Source: Pontibacter diazotrophicus (GTDB taxonomy: Bacteria > Bacteroidota > Bacteroidia > Cytophagales > Hymenobacteraceae). Taken from it: DNA of 64,000 nt. Position numbers and translations under genes: made by a program. A model generated the notes under the pieces. That model was not told the DNA's origin. It saw nothing but the letters and a program-made list of their open reading frames with translations, and ran no database searches. Positions within the stretch are counted from its first letter, which is position 1; the number at the start of each line of letters is the position of its first letter. Shown here piece after piece: positions 35,935 through 44,436 of the stretch. Location of the stretch: the NCBI RefSeq assembly GCF_003367245.1, contig NZ_QRGR01000024.1, positions 1 to 64,000 of the forward strand, read 5' to 3'.

Positions 35935-36135
35935 CTTTTTAGAATTTAGGTCATAAAGCTATAGTATTACTATCGTTATTAAATGTATACATTATTTTTT
36001 TAATTGGTCTATATATGGCCAAGTTTTTCATCCTTTTATCCTATGTTACTTATTGGGGCATATAGCCGGCTAAGGAAGGGCTGTGGTAGAGGCTTGATGG
36101 ATAAACTATAGGAAGCTTGCTTCACTAACCTCCCA

Positions 36136-36177
36136 AAAACAGAAAAGCCACTGCAGATGCAGTGGCTTTTCTGTTTT
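36136..36177 (-). terminator. long perfect-stem terminator after the peroxiredoxin gene
   Basis: The arms 36136-36154 and 36159-36177 are perfect over 19 bases (core AGCCACTGC / GCAGTGGCT) with a 4-base loop AGAT. It lies about 20 bases after the end of the peroxiredoxin gene and is flanked by A/T runs. Confidence 0.9.
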
Positions 36178-36199
36178 ATTCTTAAAGCGCTGATTTAGC

Positions 36200-36838
36200 T
36201 TAGTTTCCTCTGTTTGCAAGGTAAGCAGATACGCCTTCTTTAGTAGCTTGCATGGCTTCTTCACCTTCTTCCCAGTTAGCTGGGCAAACTTCGCCTTTCT
36301 CTTCAAAGTACTGCAGGGCATCTACCATACGCAGTGCCTCATCGATGCTGCGGCCAAGCGGAAGGTCGTTTACTACCTGGTGGCGAACCACACCTTCTTT
36401 ATCTATCAGGAACAGGCCACGGTAAGCAACAGGCTCACCTACAAAAGTAACCTCACCTTCTTCGTTATAGTCGTAGTAGCCGGCCAGTACGTCGAAGTTC
36501 TGAGAAATTGTTTTAGCTGCGTCAGCAACCAGAGGGTATGTAACACCCTGAATACCGCCTTGCTCCTGTGGTGTGTTTAGCCAGGCGAAGTGCGATACAT
36601 GCGTGTCAGTTGAGCAGCCAACTACAGCCACACCTTTACGCTCGAAATCTGCTATTCTGTCCTGGAATGCTAAAATCTCCGTTGGGCATACAAATGTGAA
36701 GTCCATTGGGTAGAAGAAGAATACTACATGCTTCTTACCGAGGTACTGCTCCAACGAAAAGTTTTCTTCAAATTCTTCACCGTTTACTACGGCTGTTGCT
36801 TTAAATGAAGGAGCTTTTTTACCTACTAATACTGCCAT
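36200..36838 (-). CDS. 2-Cys peroxiredoxin (AhpC/Prx1 type)
   Basis: A 212-residue thiol peroxidase that reduces hydrogen peroxide and organic peroxides. The peroxidatic cysteine is C51 in DFTFVCPTEI, followed by the conserved FQDR, and the resolving cysteine is C185 in KGEVCPANWE, with the typical C-terminal helix KEGVSAYLANRG. No AhpF is seen in the window, so it probably uses thioredoxin. It is 27 bases downstream of a Fur/PerR-like gene and ends in a strong terminator, so the two form one operon and are likely peroxide-regulated. Confidence 0.95.
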   Translation of the reverse strand: MAVLVGKKAPSFKATAVVNGEEFEENFSLEQYLGKKHVVFFFYPMDFTFVCPTEILAFQDRIADFERKGVAVVGCSTDTHVSHFAWLNTPQEQGGIQGVTYPLVADAAKTISQNFDVLAGYYDYNEEGEVTFVGEPVAYRGLFLIDKEGVVRHQVVNDLPLGRSIDEALRMVDALQYFEEKGEVCPANWEEGEEAMQATKEGVSAYLANRGN

Positions 36839-36865
36839 TCTTAAATCGTGTTAAAGTGTATGAAT

Positions 36866-37333
36866 CTATTTAATTACTCTTGTAATACTTATTTGCTTTT
36901 CCGGATCAAGCTTGTTCCCCGTTAGCTGCACTGAAAAACTCCTGATTTCGAAATTGGAGAGGTTCCTTTTCTGCAAGAACTCCTGCAGTAGTTGTTCCAA
37001 CTCCTCGTCTTCAAAATCTATTATTTCCCTCGTGTTGCTACAGTAAATATGGCTGTGCGCCATGGTGTTGGCATCGAAACGTTTTCCGCCTTCTTCTGAC
37101 AACACTTTATGAACAAGGTTTGTTTCTGCAAAAGTGTCGAGGGTTTTGTACACAGTGCCTAATGAGATACTGGGGTTAGCCGGTTTTAGGTGCTGAAACA
37201 CTTCCTCTGCCATAGGATGTTTTCCTTGCAACTCCATCAGTGCCTCATACACCACAATGCGTTGGTGCGTCGCCTTCAGGCCACTTTCCACAATGCGCTC
37301 TCGTAGCGTATGTCGGTTTGTAATGTGCTGCAT
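36866..37333 (-). CDS. Fur-family regulator, PerR-like
   Basis: A 155-residue metal-responsive repressor. The HTH spans about residues 8-82, with the family sequence G-L-K-A-T-H-Q-R-I-V-V-Y-E-A and PSISLGTVYKTLDTFAETNLV. The metal-site region AHSHIYCSNTREIIDF has H93, H95 and C98 but the usual CxxC of structural zinc is reduced to C-S-N-T. It lies directly upstream of a peroxiredoxin gene, so it is more likely a peroxide sensor (PerR) than an iron sensor. A 7-1-7 dyad lies between its promoter and start codon. Confidence 0.9.
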   Translation of the reverse strand: MQHITNRHTLRERIVESGLKATHQRIVVYEALMELQGKHPMAEEVFQHLKPANPSISLGTVYKTLDTFAETNLVHKVLSEEGGKRFDANTMAHSHIYCSNTREIIDFEDEELEQLLQEFLQKRNLSNFEIRSFSVQLTGNKLDPEKQISITRVIK

Positions 37334-37340
37334 CCTTTGT

Positions 37341-37355
37341 TAAGAAAGTTTCTTA
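37341..37355 (-). promoter_or_regulatory. 7-1-7 inverted repeat, candidate Fur/PerR operator
   Basis: TAAGAAAGTTTCTTA is a perfect inverted repeat of seven bases around one central base, the spacing of PerR and Fur boxes. It lies 8 bases upstream of the regulator's start codon and about 11-25 bases after the predicted start of transcription, in a position to block the regulator-peroxiredoxin transcript. The sequence differs from the Bacillus consensus, so binding is inferred from geometry and context. Confidence 0.65.
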
Positions 37356-37372
37356 TCTGGTAATTTATCTTA

Positions 37373-37404
37373 CAAAGCTAAATCATAAATGTTACGCCTG
37401 CAAA
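37373..37404 (-). promoter_or_regulatory. promoter of the fur-like/peroxiredoxin operon
   Basis: Reading the minus strand, TTTG (37401-37404), then 20 bases, then TAGCTTTG (37373-37380). Both elements and their spacing match the Bacteroidota consensus. Transcription should start near 37366. Confidence 0.7.
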
Positions 37405-37557
37405 TGGAGATTGTTATTTTAATGTTAAAACATAGTATGGACAAAGGAAAAGCTACCTCAAAAGGAAAGAAATAGCCGGGAGGCTAATCTTCATCTTACC
37501 CTTTCCTATATGCTGTGTTTGTGAAACCTTGATTCACTTACTAACGGGCAAAAAAAA

Positions 37558-37577
37558 GCCCGTCTTTTCAGGCGGGC
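37558..37577 (-). terminator. terminator after the small gene at 37602
   Basis: GCCCGTC (37558-37564) pairs with GGCGGGC (37571-37577) with one G-T pair, and the minus strand continues into a T-run. It ends the small minus-strand gene at 37602. Confidence 0.75.
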
Positions 37578-37601
37578 AGTATATTTTGAGAACTATATCT
37601 T

Positions 37602-37832
37602 TCAGAGAGCAGCAGACGTGGCTCCGGAATTAGCCACCCGAAAGTAAAACCGCTGTATCTGCTGCGACGAATCCGGGTCTGAGGCCAAAGCAGGAGGAGA
37701 AACCTTCAGGTTCTTTGCCTCTACTACTGGCACTGAATCAGGGGTCTTGAACACTACGCCTGTAATGAGAAGAACAAAGAGTAGCAGCAACTTAAAAAAG
37801 GTTTGGATGGTAAACGTTTCAGCAGTTTGCAT
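37602..37832 (-). CDS. small membrane-anchored hypothetical protein
   Basis: About 76 residues from the ATG at 37832 (MQTAETFTIQTFFKLLLLFVLL). The frame is open 60 bases further, to 37892, but those residues look unlike coding sequence. One membrane anchor (LLLLFVLLITGVVF) is followed by a short hydrophilic tail that may be periplasmic. It has its own terminator. Not recognised in any family; it could be a real small gene. Confidence 0.5.
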   Translation of the reverse strand: MQTAETFTIQTFFKLLLLFVLLITGVVFKTPDSVPVVEAKNLKVSPPALASDPDSSQQIQRFYFRVANSGATSAAL

Positions 37833-37957
37833 AGCGGTTAAGGGGTAAGCTTGTCTTCTGGAGAGACTTATATGTCTACAAATAAAGCACAAAGTTTCTG
37901 TAAAAGAAAATTATATATTAAACTTTTAGCATAATTTAAAATAACGGGAAAGTATAA

Positions 37958-39232
37958 TTACCGGCTCACAAACTGGTAAGTTGTGCGGGTGCGCTGTTCC
38001 AAAAGGATTTCTTTGTTTTCCGTTAACCTGTTTACACTTTCCGAATCGTAATTTTTTACAGTGAACAGAGACAAAGCTGTGTTATAATGGATGATAAACT
38101 GGTCTTTTAATATCTGAATGAGGCAGTGCAGGCGCTCTTCATGAAAGTCGGAACACACGGAAAAAGAGATGGCTGAGTTTTGCATCATGTTTATTTTAAT
38201 GCGCAACTCTGACAGCGCGTTAAAGATTGCTTCCAGGTTTTTCTCTGAAATAAACGTGAAGTCCTTTACACCGAAGGAAATGAGGCACTGGTTCTCTTTG
38301 ATGATATAAGCAGGTGCTGGTTTATCAAAGCGGCAGTCGCATATCTTGGTTCCTTTGCCGGTTGGGTTCAGGAACGATTTTACATAGAGCGGGATCTGCT
38401 TGTTAGCCAGCGGTTTTATGGTTTTAGGATGAATAACGGAGGCGCCGTAGTAAGCCATTTCCACCGTCTCCTGGTAGGAGATTTCCGTGTAGCATACCGT
38501 GTCTCTAAAGTGCTTTGGGTCTGCGTTCAGCAGGCCTTCCACATCTTTCCAGATGCACATTTCTCCGGCATCAAGACTGTAAGCAAAAATGGCGGCACTA
38601 AAATCAGAGCCTTCACGGCCCAGCGTGGTCGTGAGGCCGGCCTTGGTGCCACCCAGAAAGCCCTGTGTAACCACTAACTGCTGTTCCAGTAGTGGCAGCA
38701 GGTCGCGTTTTATCAGGCGCTCTGTGCTGGGCCAGTCTATCTTTGCCTCGCGCCAGGTGTCGTCAGTCTGAATATACTTCCGGCTATCAACCCATGTATT
38801 TGCCAGTTGCTGCTCCTGCAGATAGTGGTGCAGGATAGTAGAAGAAAGCAATTCCCCATAACCCACCATCTGGTCATAAGCTTTGTCGTAGTTGTCAGTC
38901 GGGAGTAGCCGCTGTAGGTCGCTGTGCAGGTGCAGGAACAGCTCTTCAAGGCGGTGATAAACTAGGCTCTCCGGTTCCGGGAACAGTTCCTGCACCACCT
39001 CAAAGTGATAGGCCTTGCTCTGCTGGAAAGCCGCCTCAAAATCCTCCTGCTTGTAAGCCTGGTCCATAACCAACTCCAGTGCATTGGTCGATTTTCCCAT
39101 CGCGGACACTACCAGCAGCAGTTGCCGCTCGCCTCCATGCGATTTGACTATGTTTGCCAGGTTCCTGAATGCCGCTGCATTTTTTACAGAGGCGCCTCCG
39201 AATTTGTATATTTTGATACTGTCTGTGGTCAT
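37958..39232 (-). CDS. aspartate kinase
   Basis: A 424-residue enzyme that phosphorylates aspartate in the first step of the lysine/threonine/methionine pathway. The N-terminal kinase domain begins with KFGGASV (residues 10-16), and contains the substrate/ATP segment TTLGREGSDFSAAIFA and KDVEGLLNADPKH. The C-terminal part (about 310-424) carries ACT-type regulatory repeats. It is a stand-alone aspartokinase without fused homoserine dehydrogenase. Single gene here. Confidence 0.94.
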   Translation of the reverse strand: MTTDSIKIYKFGGASVKNAAAFRNLANIVKSHGGERQLLLVVSAMGKSTNALELVMDQAYKQEDFEAAFQQSKAYHFEVVQELFPEPESLVYHRLEELFLHLHSDLQRLLPTDNYDKAYDQMVGYGELLSSTILHHYLQEQQLANTWVDSRKYIQTDDTWREAKIDWPSTERLIKRDLLPLLEQQLVVTQGFLGGTKAGLTTTLGREGSDFSAAIFAYSLDAGEMCIWKDVEGLLNADPKHFRDTVCYTEISYQETVEMAYYGASVIHPKTIKPLANKQIPLYVKSFLNPTGKGTKICDCRFDKPAPAYIIKENQCLISFGVKDFTFISEKNLEAIFNALSELRIKINMMQNSAISFSVCSDFHEERLHCLIQILKDQFIIHYNTALSLFTVKNYDSESVNRLTENKEILLEQRTRTTYQFVSR

Positions 39233-39498
39233 GGGGAGTAAAAATAGCTATAATTGCCTAAAGATGACATCCTTTGGTATATAGCTAACTTGATTTTTAA
39301 TCTGTGCGGCTAATTCGGAGGAAAGCGGGTATATTTTAACTGATAGGAGGGGATGAGGCGCAACGACTATGGGAGGAGGGGTCTTATAAAAAAAGGAGGG
39401 GCTGAAGTAAGTGAGGCTCTGGGTGATGGAGGATGCGCTTTGTTTCTGGAAAGATGAACATAATGGCCGGAAACGATAATCACTAAACGGAAATAAAA

Positions 39499-39804
39499 TT
39501 ACTGGCTGTACCTGAAGCGAATCTCTGCCTTTTGCAACTCTCTTTTAATAATCAGGCGCGAGATGCGTTCAGCTATAATTTCGGGCTCTTCTGCCATCAT
39601 GGCCTCTTTCACCTTTCTTTCATCCACATCAATCCGGTAGAGGATATGCAACAGGCGGTTAAAGTCAGAATATAGCAGCTTTTGTATGAGGTGGGCAAGC
39701 CTGTAGTGCAGTGTTTCCAGGTCCTTGGCAGGAAGGTTGTCTACTTCAAAAACTTTTTGCAGGTGGTTTGTGGCGCTGGTGAGTATGGCGGGCGAGTACT
39801 GCAT
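39499..39804 (-). CDS. conserved hypothetical helical protein
   Basis: A 101-residue, fully helical, soluble protein (LTSATNHLQKVFEVDNLPAKDLETLHYRLAHLIQKLLYSD then DFNRLLHILYRIDVDERKV). No cysteine, signal or membrane segment. It is encoded just downstream of a DUF5606 gene in the same direction but is separated from it by a strong terminator. Function unknown; it appears to be a small conserved Bacteroidota protein. Confidence 0.65.
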   Translation of the reverse strand: MQYSPAILTSATNHLQKVFEVDNLPAKDLETLHYRLAHLIQKLLYSDFNRLLHILYRIDVDERKVKEAMMAEEPEIIAERISRLIIKRELQKAEIRFRYSQ

Positions 39805-39834
39805 AGTAGGTTGGTGGCGTTTTCATCTTCTACT

Positions 39835-39876
39835 TAAACAAAGAAGCCCTCTTTTGGCGGAGGGCTTCTTTGTTTA
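39835..39876 (-). terminator. long perfect-stem terminator overlapping the DUF5606 stop
   Basis: TAAACAAAGAAGCCCTC (39835-39851) pairs perfectly with GAGGGCTTCTTTGTTTA (39860-39876), 17 bp with an 8-base loop. The stop codon of the DUF5606 gene (39874-39876) is part of the right arm. Confidence 0.9.
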
Positions 39877-40335
39877 GGCCTTATCTTCTTTACCTTCTTC
39901 GGTTTCTGTCTCTGATTCAGTAGTTGCTGTTTCTTCCTCTTCTTTGAAGCCTACATAATCTTTAACGATGTAGTACCAGTTCACCAGTTTTTTCATGTCT
40001 GATACATACACGCGCTCTTCATCGAACTCCGGTAGCACATCGGCCATCAGGTTCTTGTAGTCTTCGTTGTCTGGCTTGTCGCTGATGGGTAGTTTGTCAC
40101 CATATTTCTGGTGCATCAGGTCAAAAACCTCTGAAAGTGGCACAGTGCCTTCCTCATCTGTTGTATAGATAGAGATTTCATCCAGCAACGACATGCGGTG
40201 GCGTGCCTGTGCTACCAGGTTTTTAGGGTTCTCCTCAAGGCTTTCTACAATAACACCTGTGCGTGTTGGTTTCACAACGCGGTACAAACCGCTCATGCCA
40301 GAAATGGCTGCAACTTGTCTTAAATCAATAGGCAT
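39874..40335 (-). CDS. DUF5606-domain protein
   Basis: A 153-residue soluble protein. The conserved N-terminal part is PIDLRQVAAISGMSGLYRVVKPTRTGVIVESL, a short beta-rich domain, followed by a helical region and an acidic, disordered tail (about 133-153, EEEETATTESETETEEG). DUF5606 is a Bacteroidota-specific family of unknown function. Its stop codon is inside its own terminator hairpin. It lies 20 bases downstream of the TonB-like gene and is possibly co-transcribed with it. Confidence 0.85.
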   Translation of the reverse strand: MPIDLRQVAAISGMSGLYRVVKPTRTGVIVESLEENPKNLVAQARHRMSLLDEISIYTTDEEGTVPLSEVFDLMHQKYGDKLPISDKPDNEDYKNLMADVLPEFDEERVYVSDMKKLVNWYYIVKDYVGFKEEEETATTESETETEEGKEDKA

Positions 40336-40355
40336 AATAAAAAAATAAGCTTACT

Positions 40356-40763
40356 TTATAGTTTAAACAAAATAGGCAGGCTCGCATTCAGACTGTAGCC
40401 CGGGGACTTAAACTTTAGCAGTTTAACCACCCGAGCGGCTTCTTCGCCTGTACCGGCACCAGGGTTGCGCAACACTTTAATGTTAGAGGTAGAGCCATCT
40501 TCGTTTATGATGAAGGATACAATACTTTCTCCCTGCACGCGGTTTCGTTTTGCCATTGCAGGATACTGAAGCTCCTTGTCAATCGCTTTATACAACTCTT
40601 CGATACCACCTTCATAGTGCTCAGCCGCCGGAAGTACTTTGTCCGGTACCCATACTTTTTTTTCGGACTGTGCCTCATCCGGCTTGCTCTCGCTGGCCTG
40701 AGCCGATGCCGTTAAGCTTGCAAAGGCAAAGAAAAGAAACAAAATTGAGATTTTGGTTTTCAT
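40356..40763 (-). CDS. TonB-like C-terminal-domain protein (secreted)
   Basis: About 135 residues. The likely start is the ATG at 40763 (MKTKISILFLFFAFASL), since the preceding four residues add nothing to the signal peptide. A cleavable signal peptide ends near ASAQA. The C-terminal half (about 55-135) has the TonB_C pattern KELQYPAMAKRNRVQGESIVSFIINEDGSTSNIKVLRN. Secreted TonB-like domains without the N-terminal anchor are common in Bacteroidota and are thought to act with outer-membrane proteins. Confidence 0.8.
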   Translation of the reverse strand: MKTKISILFLFFAFASLTASAQASESKPDEAQSEKKVWVPDKVLPAAEHYEGGIEELYKAIDKELQYPAMAKRNRVQGESIVSFIINEDGSTSNIKVLRNPGAGTGEEAARVVKLLKFKSPGYSLNASLPILFKL

Positions 40764-40842
40764 AAGGGTAAACATTTAAAGTTTCAACTTCACTTGGTTC
40801 GCTCCGGCACGTGCTTCAATGCATACCTTCTGTGCAGGGTGA

Positions 40843-41448
40843 TTACTGATTCTGTACTTGCGCGTTTACTTCTTCTATGAAGTTCAGAATCTCTTCACGG
40901 CCTGTTTTTAACTCTGCAGAGGTACGGAACATCTGCGGCAGCTCATCCCAAGTTTCACGCAGTTTACGCTGATAAGCAGCTATGGTTGAGTCTGTTTTTG
41001 TAGCCGATTGCTTGTCAAGTTTTGTAAATACAAGTACAAAAGGCACGCCTAAGGTTCCTAAATGATTGATAAAATCAAGATCCTGCTTCAGCGGCTCGTG
41101 CCTCGAGTCAATCAGGGCAAACACACAGGTCAGGTTCTCGCGCTTCTGGAAGTAGTAGTTTATCATCTTACGCCAGCTCTCGCGCGAGTCTTTGCTTACT
41201 TTGGCATACCCGTAGCCTGGCAAGTCTACCAGATACCAGCTGTCGTTTATAAGGAAGTGGTTGATGAGCTGGGTTTTTCCGGGGGATGAGGAGGTCTTGG
41301 CAAGGCCCTTCTGATGCGTCAGCATGTTTATAAGTGAAGATTTGCCTACATTCGACCTTCCGATAAAGGCATATTCCGGCTTGTCCGGGACCGGGCAGTC
41401 CTCTACCCGGGTGTTACTCATCAAAAATTTAGCTTCTTTTATGATCAT
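40843..41448 (-). CDS. engB: ribosome biogenesis GTPase EngB/YihA
   Basis: About 201 residues from the ATG at 41448 (MIIKEAKFLMSN), which is the usual start of this family; the open frame extends 39 bases more. GTPase motifs: G1 GRSNVGKSS, G2 about SSPGKTQLI, G3 DLPGYGYAKV, G4 TKLD (in VFTKLDK), G5 TSAEL. It acts in large-subunit ribosome assembly in the cytoplasm. It has a TACCTTTG -7 box upstream at 41564-41571. Confidence 0.95.
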   Translation of the reverse strand: MIIKEAKFLMSNTRVEDCPVPDKPEYAFIGRSNVGKSSLINMLTHQKGLAKTSSSPGKTQLINHFLINDSWYLVDLPGYGYAKVSKDSRESWRKMINYYFQKRENLTCVFALIDSRHEPLKQDLDFINHLGTLGVPFVLVFTKLDKQSATKTDSTIAAYQRKLRETWDELPQMFRTSAELKTGREEILNFIEEVNAQVQNQ

Positions 41449-41563
41449 AAAGCAGGTATAGGTTTGCTGGCTCCATTCCTGATACATATTTTACAATGAA
41501 AAGTCATGCGAAGAGCCAAAAAATATGATTATAGCCTCCGTTCAGGCAGGCTTTTATGGTTCT

Positions 41564-41571
41564 CAAAGGTA
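41564..41571 (-). promoter_or_regulatory. Bacteroidota -7 promoter box for engB
   Basis: TACCTTTG on the minus strand, an exact match to TAnnTTTG, about 115 bases upstream of the start codon at 41448. Confidence 0.5.
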
Positions 41572-41696
41572 CTAATTTATTTCCCCATTCACGGATGATG
41601 TGCGCACGAACCTTAGCTGATGGCAGCACTATTTGTAATATAACGGTTGATAACTGTGAACAGTATAAGTTTTTGGCAGAGATGTAACAGCAGGGC

Positions 41697-41728
41697 GAAG
41701 CCTTGTTTGTCAGAAGCCTTGTTTGTCA
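41697..41728. repeat. two perfect 16-bp tandem copies
   Basis: GAAGCCTTGTTTGTCA is repeated exactly twice with no spacer (41697-41712 and 41713-41728), in a non-coding area. Likely a small slippage duplication. Confidence 0.7.
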
Positions 41729-42033
41729 ACAAAAAGAGCAAACGAAGCAGGTAGCTATGAAGCGTCTGCCCTGAGAGCCAGGAAGTTTGAAAACCTCATT
41801 ACTTTAAGAAAGAACTAACGAAAGACTCTAACGCTTTCGCCTTAAAGTTGGAGGGATATGATTTATAGGGCGTTATAGGTATAAATATCTGAACGTAAGC
41901 CTTTCATGTATAAAATGCTGGTGCAGCCTGGAGTGGCCGAAAAAGTTTTTACTGATGCTTTTTATTTGAATATTCTTCACCAGCATTAAGGTTTAGCGGG
42001 TAAATAAAAAAAATAAAAACATTTATTATTTTA

Positions 42034-42041
42034 TATATTTG
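42034..42041 (+). promoter_or_regulatory. Bacteroidota -7 promoter box with a long leader
   Basis: TATATTTG fits TAnnTTTG. If used, transcription starts near 42048 and the mRNA has a leader of about 258 bases before the ATG at 42306, long enough for regulation. Confidence 0.45.
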
Positions 42042-42305
42042 CTCGTTCAAATTTTTGTTCTTAATATTATACTTAGGGCAGCGCCCTGAATTTTGGTTTC
42101 AGTACAAGTAACGCTTAAAATTGAAGAAAGTATAAGCGTAAGCAATCAGGTGAATTTTAACAATGAGGCAGTAATTAAATATACTAAATTTGATATTAAT
42201 CGTATAGAAGCGGAGTTACAGCGTATGAGAGACGTAATCTGCACTTCTGCTTATTCTTTACACATCAAACCAAACTCAAGCAAAGTATAACAAATCAATT
42301 TACAC

Positions 42306-44288
42306 ATGAACCAATTAGCCAAATCGTTCTCACGGTTTACTATGCTGCTGACTTTGCTCTGCCTTCTGGCAGCTTCTGCGTCGGCACAAAGCACTAGAAA
42401 ACAAATGCGGACAGCAAACAGATTCTTTGATAGAGAAAATTACAGAGCAGCGATACCTCTCTATGAAGAAGTGATCGCCAGTAACCCCGATAATGCAACG
42501 GCACTTTACCGTGCCGGTATCAGTTTATTGACCTTTGATAAGGAAAGAGCAGCTGATTACCTGTATCGTGCCCAAGCTTTAAAACCAAATGTAGATCGGG
42601 ACTTAAACTACTGGCTGGGACGGGTAGACCATATAAACTATCGCTTTGACAGCGCAATCGAGAACTGGCAGGAGTATCAGCAGGACATACCACGGCGGAA
42701 TGAGTACCGCCGCGAAGAGGTAGCGCAGCTGATACAGCAAGCCCGCAACGCGAAGCGTGAAACGGCCAACCCGAAAGACGTTTTCGTGAAGAACCTGGGA
42801 GGAACTGTGAATACGGCCTTTTCTGAACACAGCCCTGTCATTTCATCCGACTATAATTACCTGCTTTTTACTTCTCGAAGCGAAGGAACAGCTGGTGCCA
42901 GAGCAGCGGAAGATGGGGAATATTACGAAGATATCTACGAGACAAACCGTATAGCCGAAGATGAGTGGCAGCCGACACGAATTGTTTCGGGTGCTCTCAA
43001 CAGCTCTGGCCATGATGCCTCTATCCAGCTCTTTGACAATGATACAAAGTTGTTGCTGTACCAATCTGTCAACAACGGTGACATCATGGTGTCTGAGCGC
43101 CAGGCGGATGGTAGTTGGGGTGAACCCAGGAGTATCAGTGATGAGGTGAATACGCCTGACTTCGAGTCGGATGCCTATATCACACCAGATGGCCAGACCT
43201 TATATTACTCCACAAGCCATAACTCCGAAAATGGTGACCTGGATATATATGTTGTCCGTCGTAATGAGAATGGTACATGGGGTACTCCGAGAAGCTTAGG
43301 CCGATCTATCAACACCCCTTATGACGACGACAGCCCTTATCTTGCAAGTGACGGCTCTCTTTACTTTGCTTCCCGTGGGCACAACACTATGGGTGGGTAT
43401 GATATCTTCTATGCTGAATATGACTCTGTTGCCAGAAGATGGGCACGCCCTGTAAACCTCGGCTACCCGATTAACACACCGGACGATGATACTTATTACC
43501 GCTTGTCTCCGGATGGTACTTATGCCTATCTGTCTTCCTACCGCATTGGTGGTTACGGCGAAAAAGATATCTACACCATCAACTATATTAAGAGTGCAGA
43601 GGTAGAAGGCCAGGTATTTACCCAGGCTGATAGCCTGCTCATTCCAGGTGTAGAGTTAGTCTTCAATGGCCTGCAGGCCGATAAGCGTCCTATTACTTAC
43701 CGCGATGTCACAAAACCTGATTCTGCTAATTATGATGTGCAGGTGCTTTCAGGCAGAACATACCAGGTGCAGCTATCCATGGATAACCAGGTGATTGAAA
43801 CGCAGGAGATTGAAATACCTGTTGTGCTGGACGATACTACCACTGTTAGAAGAGACTTCTACATTGCGCTGTCTGACACTGCTACTGCAACGCTTATTGC
43901 AAGAGACGGAACACGCGGTACCAGATCGACAGCTTTTGCCATGCAGCCGGTGTATTTTGATACCGATGAGTATGAGCTGCGCCCAGAGTCTATTGAGCAG
44001 CTGGATAGCATTGCCCGTATCATGAAGGAAAATCCGAACATCAACATCAGTATAGAAGGCCATACTGACTCCCGTGCCAGCGATTCGTACAACGAGACAC
44101 TGGGCCAGAACCGTGCGGATGCAGCCTATGATTACCTTGTAAGACAGGGAATCTCTCCGAAACGCCTCGTAACAGTAACGTATGGTGAGCGCAGACCTGC
44201 TGTGCCAAACACTTCTGCTGAGAACATGCAGTTAAACCGAAGAACAGAGTTCAAGGTGCTGCCTCGTCAGGATGATGTCGCACAATAA
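42306..44288 (+). CDS. TPR / PD40 beta-propeller / OmpA envelope protein
   Basis: A 660-residue periplasmic or outer-membrane-linked protein with a signal peptide (about 1-28, ending ASAQ). Order: two or three TPR-like helical units (about 35-135), then PD40/WD40-like propeller repeats (about 165-430, for example DGQTLYYSTSHNS, DGSLYFASRGHNTMGGYDIF, DGTYAYLSSYRIGGYGEKDIY), a beta-sandwich (about 440-525), and an OmpA-C peptidoglycan-binding domain (about 545-655, with IEGHTDSRASDSYNETLGQNRADAAYDYL). This layout is shared with the type IX secretion protein PorE, but there is no lipobox. It is a good candidate for a PorE-like envelope factor. Confidence 0.85.
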   Translation: MNQLAKSFSRFTMLLTLLCLLAASASAQSTRKQMRTANRFFDRENYRAAIPLYEEVIASNPDNATALYRAGISLLTFDKERAADYLYRAQALKPNVDRDLNYWLGRVDHINYRFDSAIENWQEYQQDIPRRNEYRREEVAQLIQQARNAKRETANPKDVFVKNLGGTVNTAFSEHSPVISSDYNYLLFTSRSEGTAGARAAEDGEYYEDIYETNRIAEDEWQPTRIVSGALNSSGHDASIQLFDNDTKLLLYQSVNNGDIMVSERQADGSWGEPRSISDEVNTPDFESDAYITPDGQTLYYSTSHNSENGDLDIYVVRRNENGTWGTPRSLGRSINTPYDDDSPYLASDGSLYFASRGHNTMGGYDIFYAEYDSVARRWARPVNLGYPINTPDDDTYYRLSPDGTYAYLSSYRIGGYGEKDIYTINYIKSAEVEGQVFTQADSLLIPGVELVFNGLQADKRPITYRDVTKPDSANYDVQVLSGRTYQVQLSMDNQVIETQEIEIPVVLDDTTTVRRDFYIALSDTATATLIARDGTRGTRSTAFAMQPVYFDTDEYELRPESIEQLDSIARIMKENPNINISIEGHTDSRASDSYNETLGQNRADAAYDYLVRQGISPKRLVTVTYGERRPAVPNTSAENMQLNRRTEFKVLPRQDDVAQ

Positions 44289-44324
44289 TTAAAAGGTCTT
44301 CAGGCCACTGTGTAAATAGTTTAG

Positions 44325-44354
44325 AAGCAGGCTGGGTATTAATCCAGCCTGCTT
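44325..44354 (+). terminator. terminator after the OmpA/PD40 gene
   Basis: AAGCAGGCTGG (44325-44335) pairs with CCAGCCTGCTT (44344-44354) around an 8-base loop, followed by a T-run. It ends the OmpA transcript before ubiE. Confidence 0.9.
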
Positions 44355-44402
44355 TTTTTATATTTCGCAACATAAAACCATGCATTATAGTTTTAGTAGC
44401 AG

Positions 44403-44410
44403 TATTTTTG
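44403..44410 (+). promoter_or_regulatory. Bacteroidota -7 promoter box for the ubiE-porT-SDR operon
   Basis: TATTTTTG fits TAnnTTTG. It lies after the OmpA terminator and 27 bases before the ATG of ubiE at 44437. Confidence 0.5.
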
Positions 44411-44436
44411 CCGGAACTATTATTTACAATTAACCC

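Larger units (their letters stand above)
41449..42305. other. gene-free region (857 bp) between engB and an OmpA-family gene
   Basis: It holds the -7 box of engB (41564-41571), a 16-bp tandem repeat of two perfect copies (41697-41712 and 41713-41728, unit GAAGCCTTGTTTGTCA), a 10-bp inverted repeat with arms AATGCTGGTG (41914-41923) and CACCAGCATT (41978-41987), and the TATATTTG box at 42034-42041 that would start a 258-base leader before the gene at 42306. No gene with an ATG start is convincing. Confidence 0.5.

Noticed and set aside
42093..42290. 65-codon frame in the leader of the OmpA/PD40 gene
   Set aside because: It starts at TTG, with a stop just upstream and no ATG in the frame. The residues show no fold or known motif, so it is more likely an untranslated leader.
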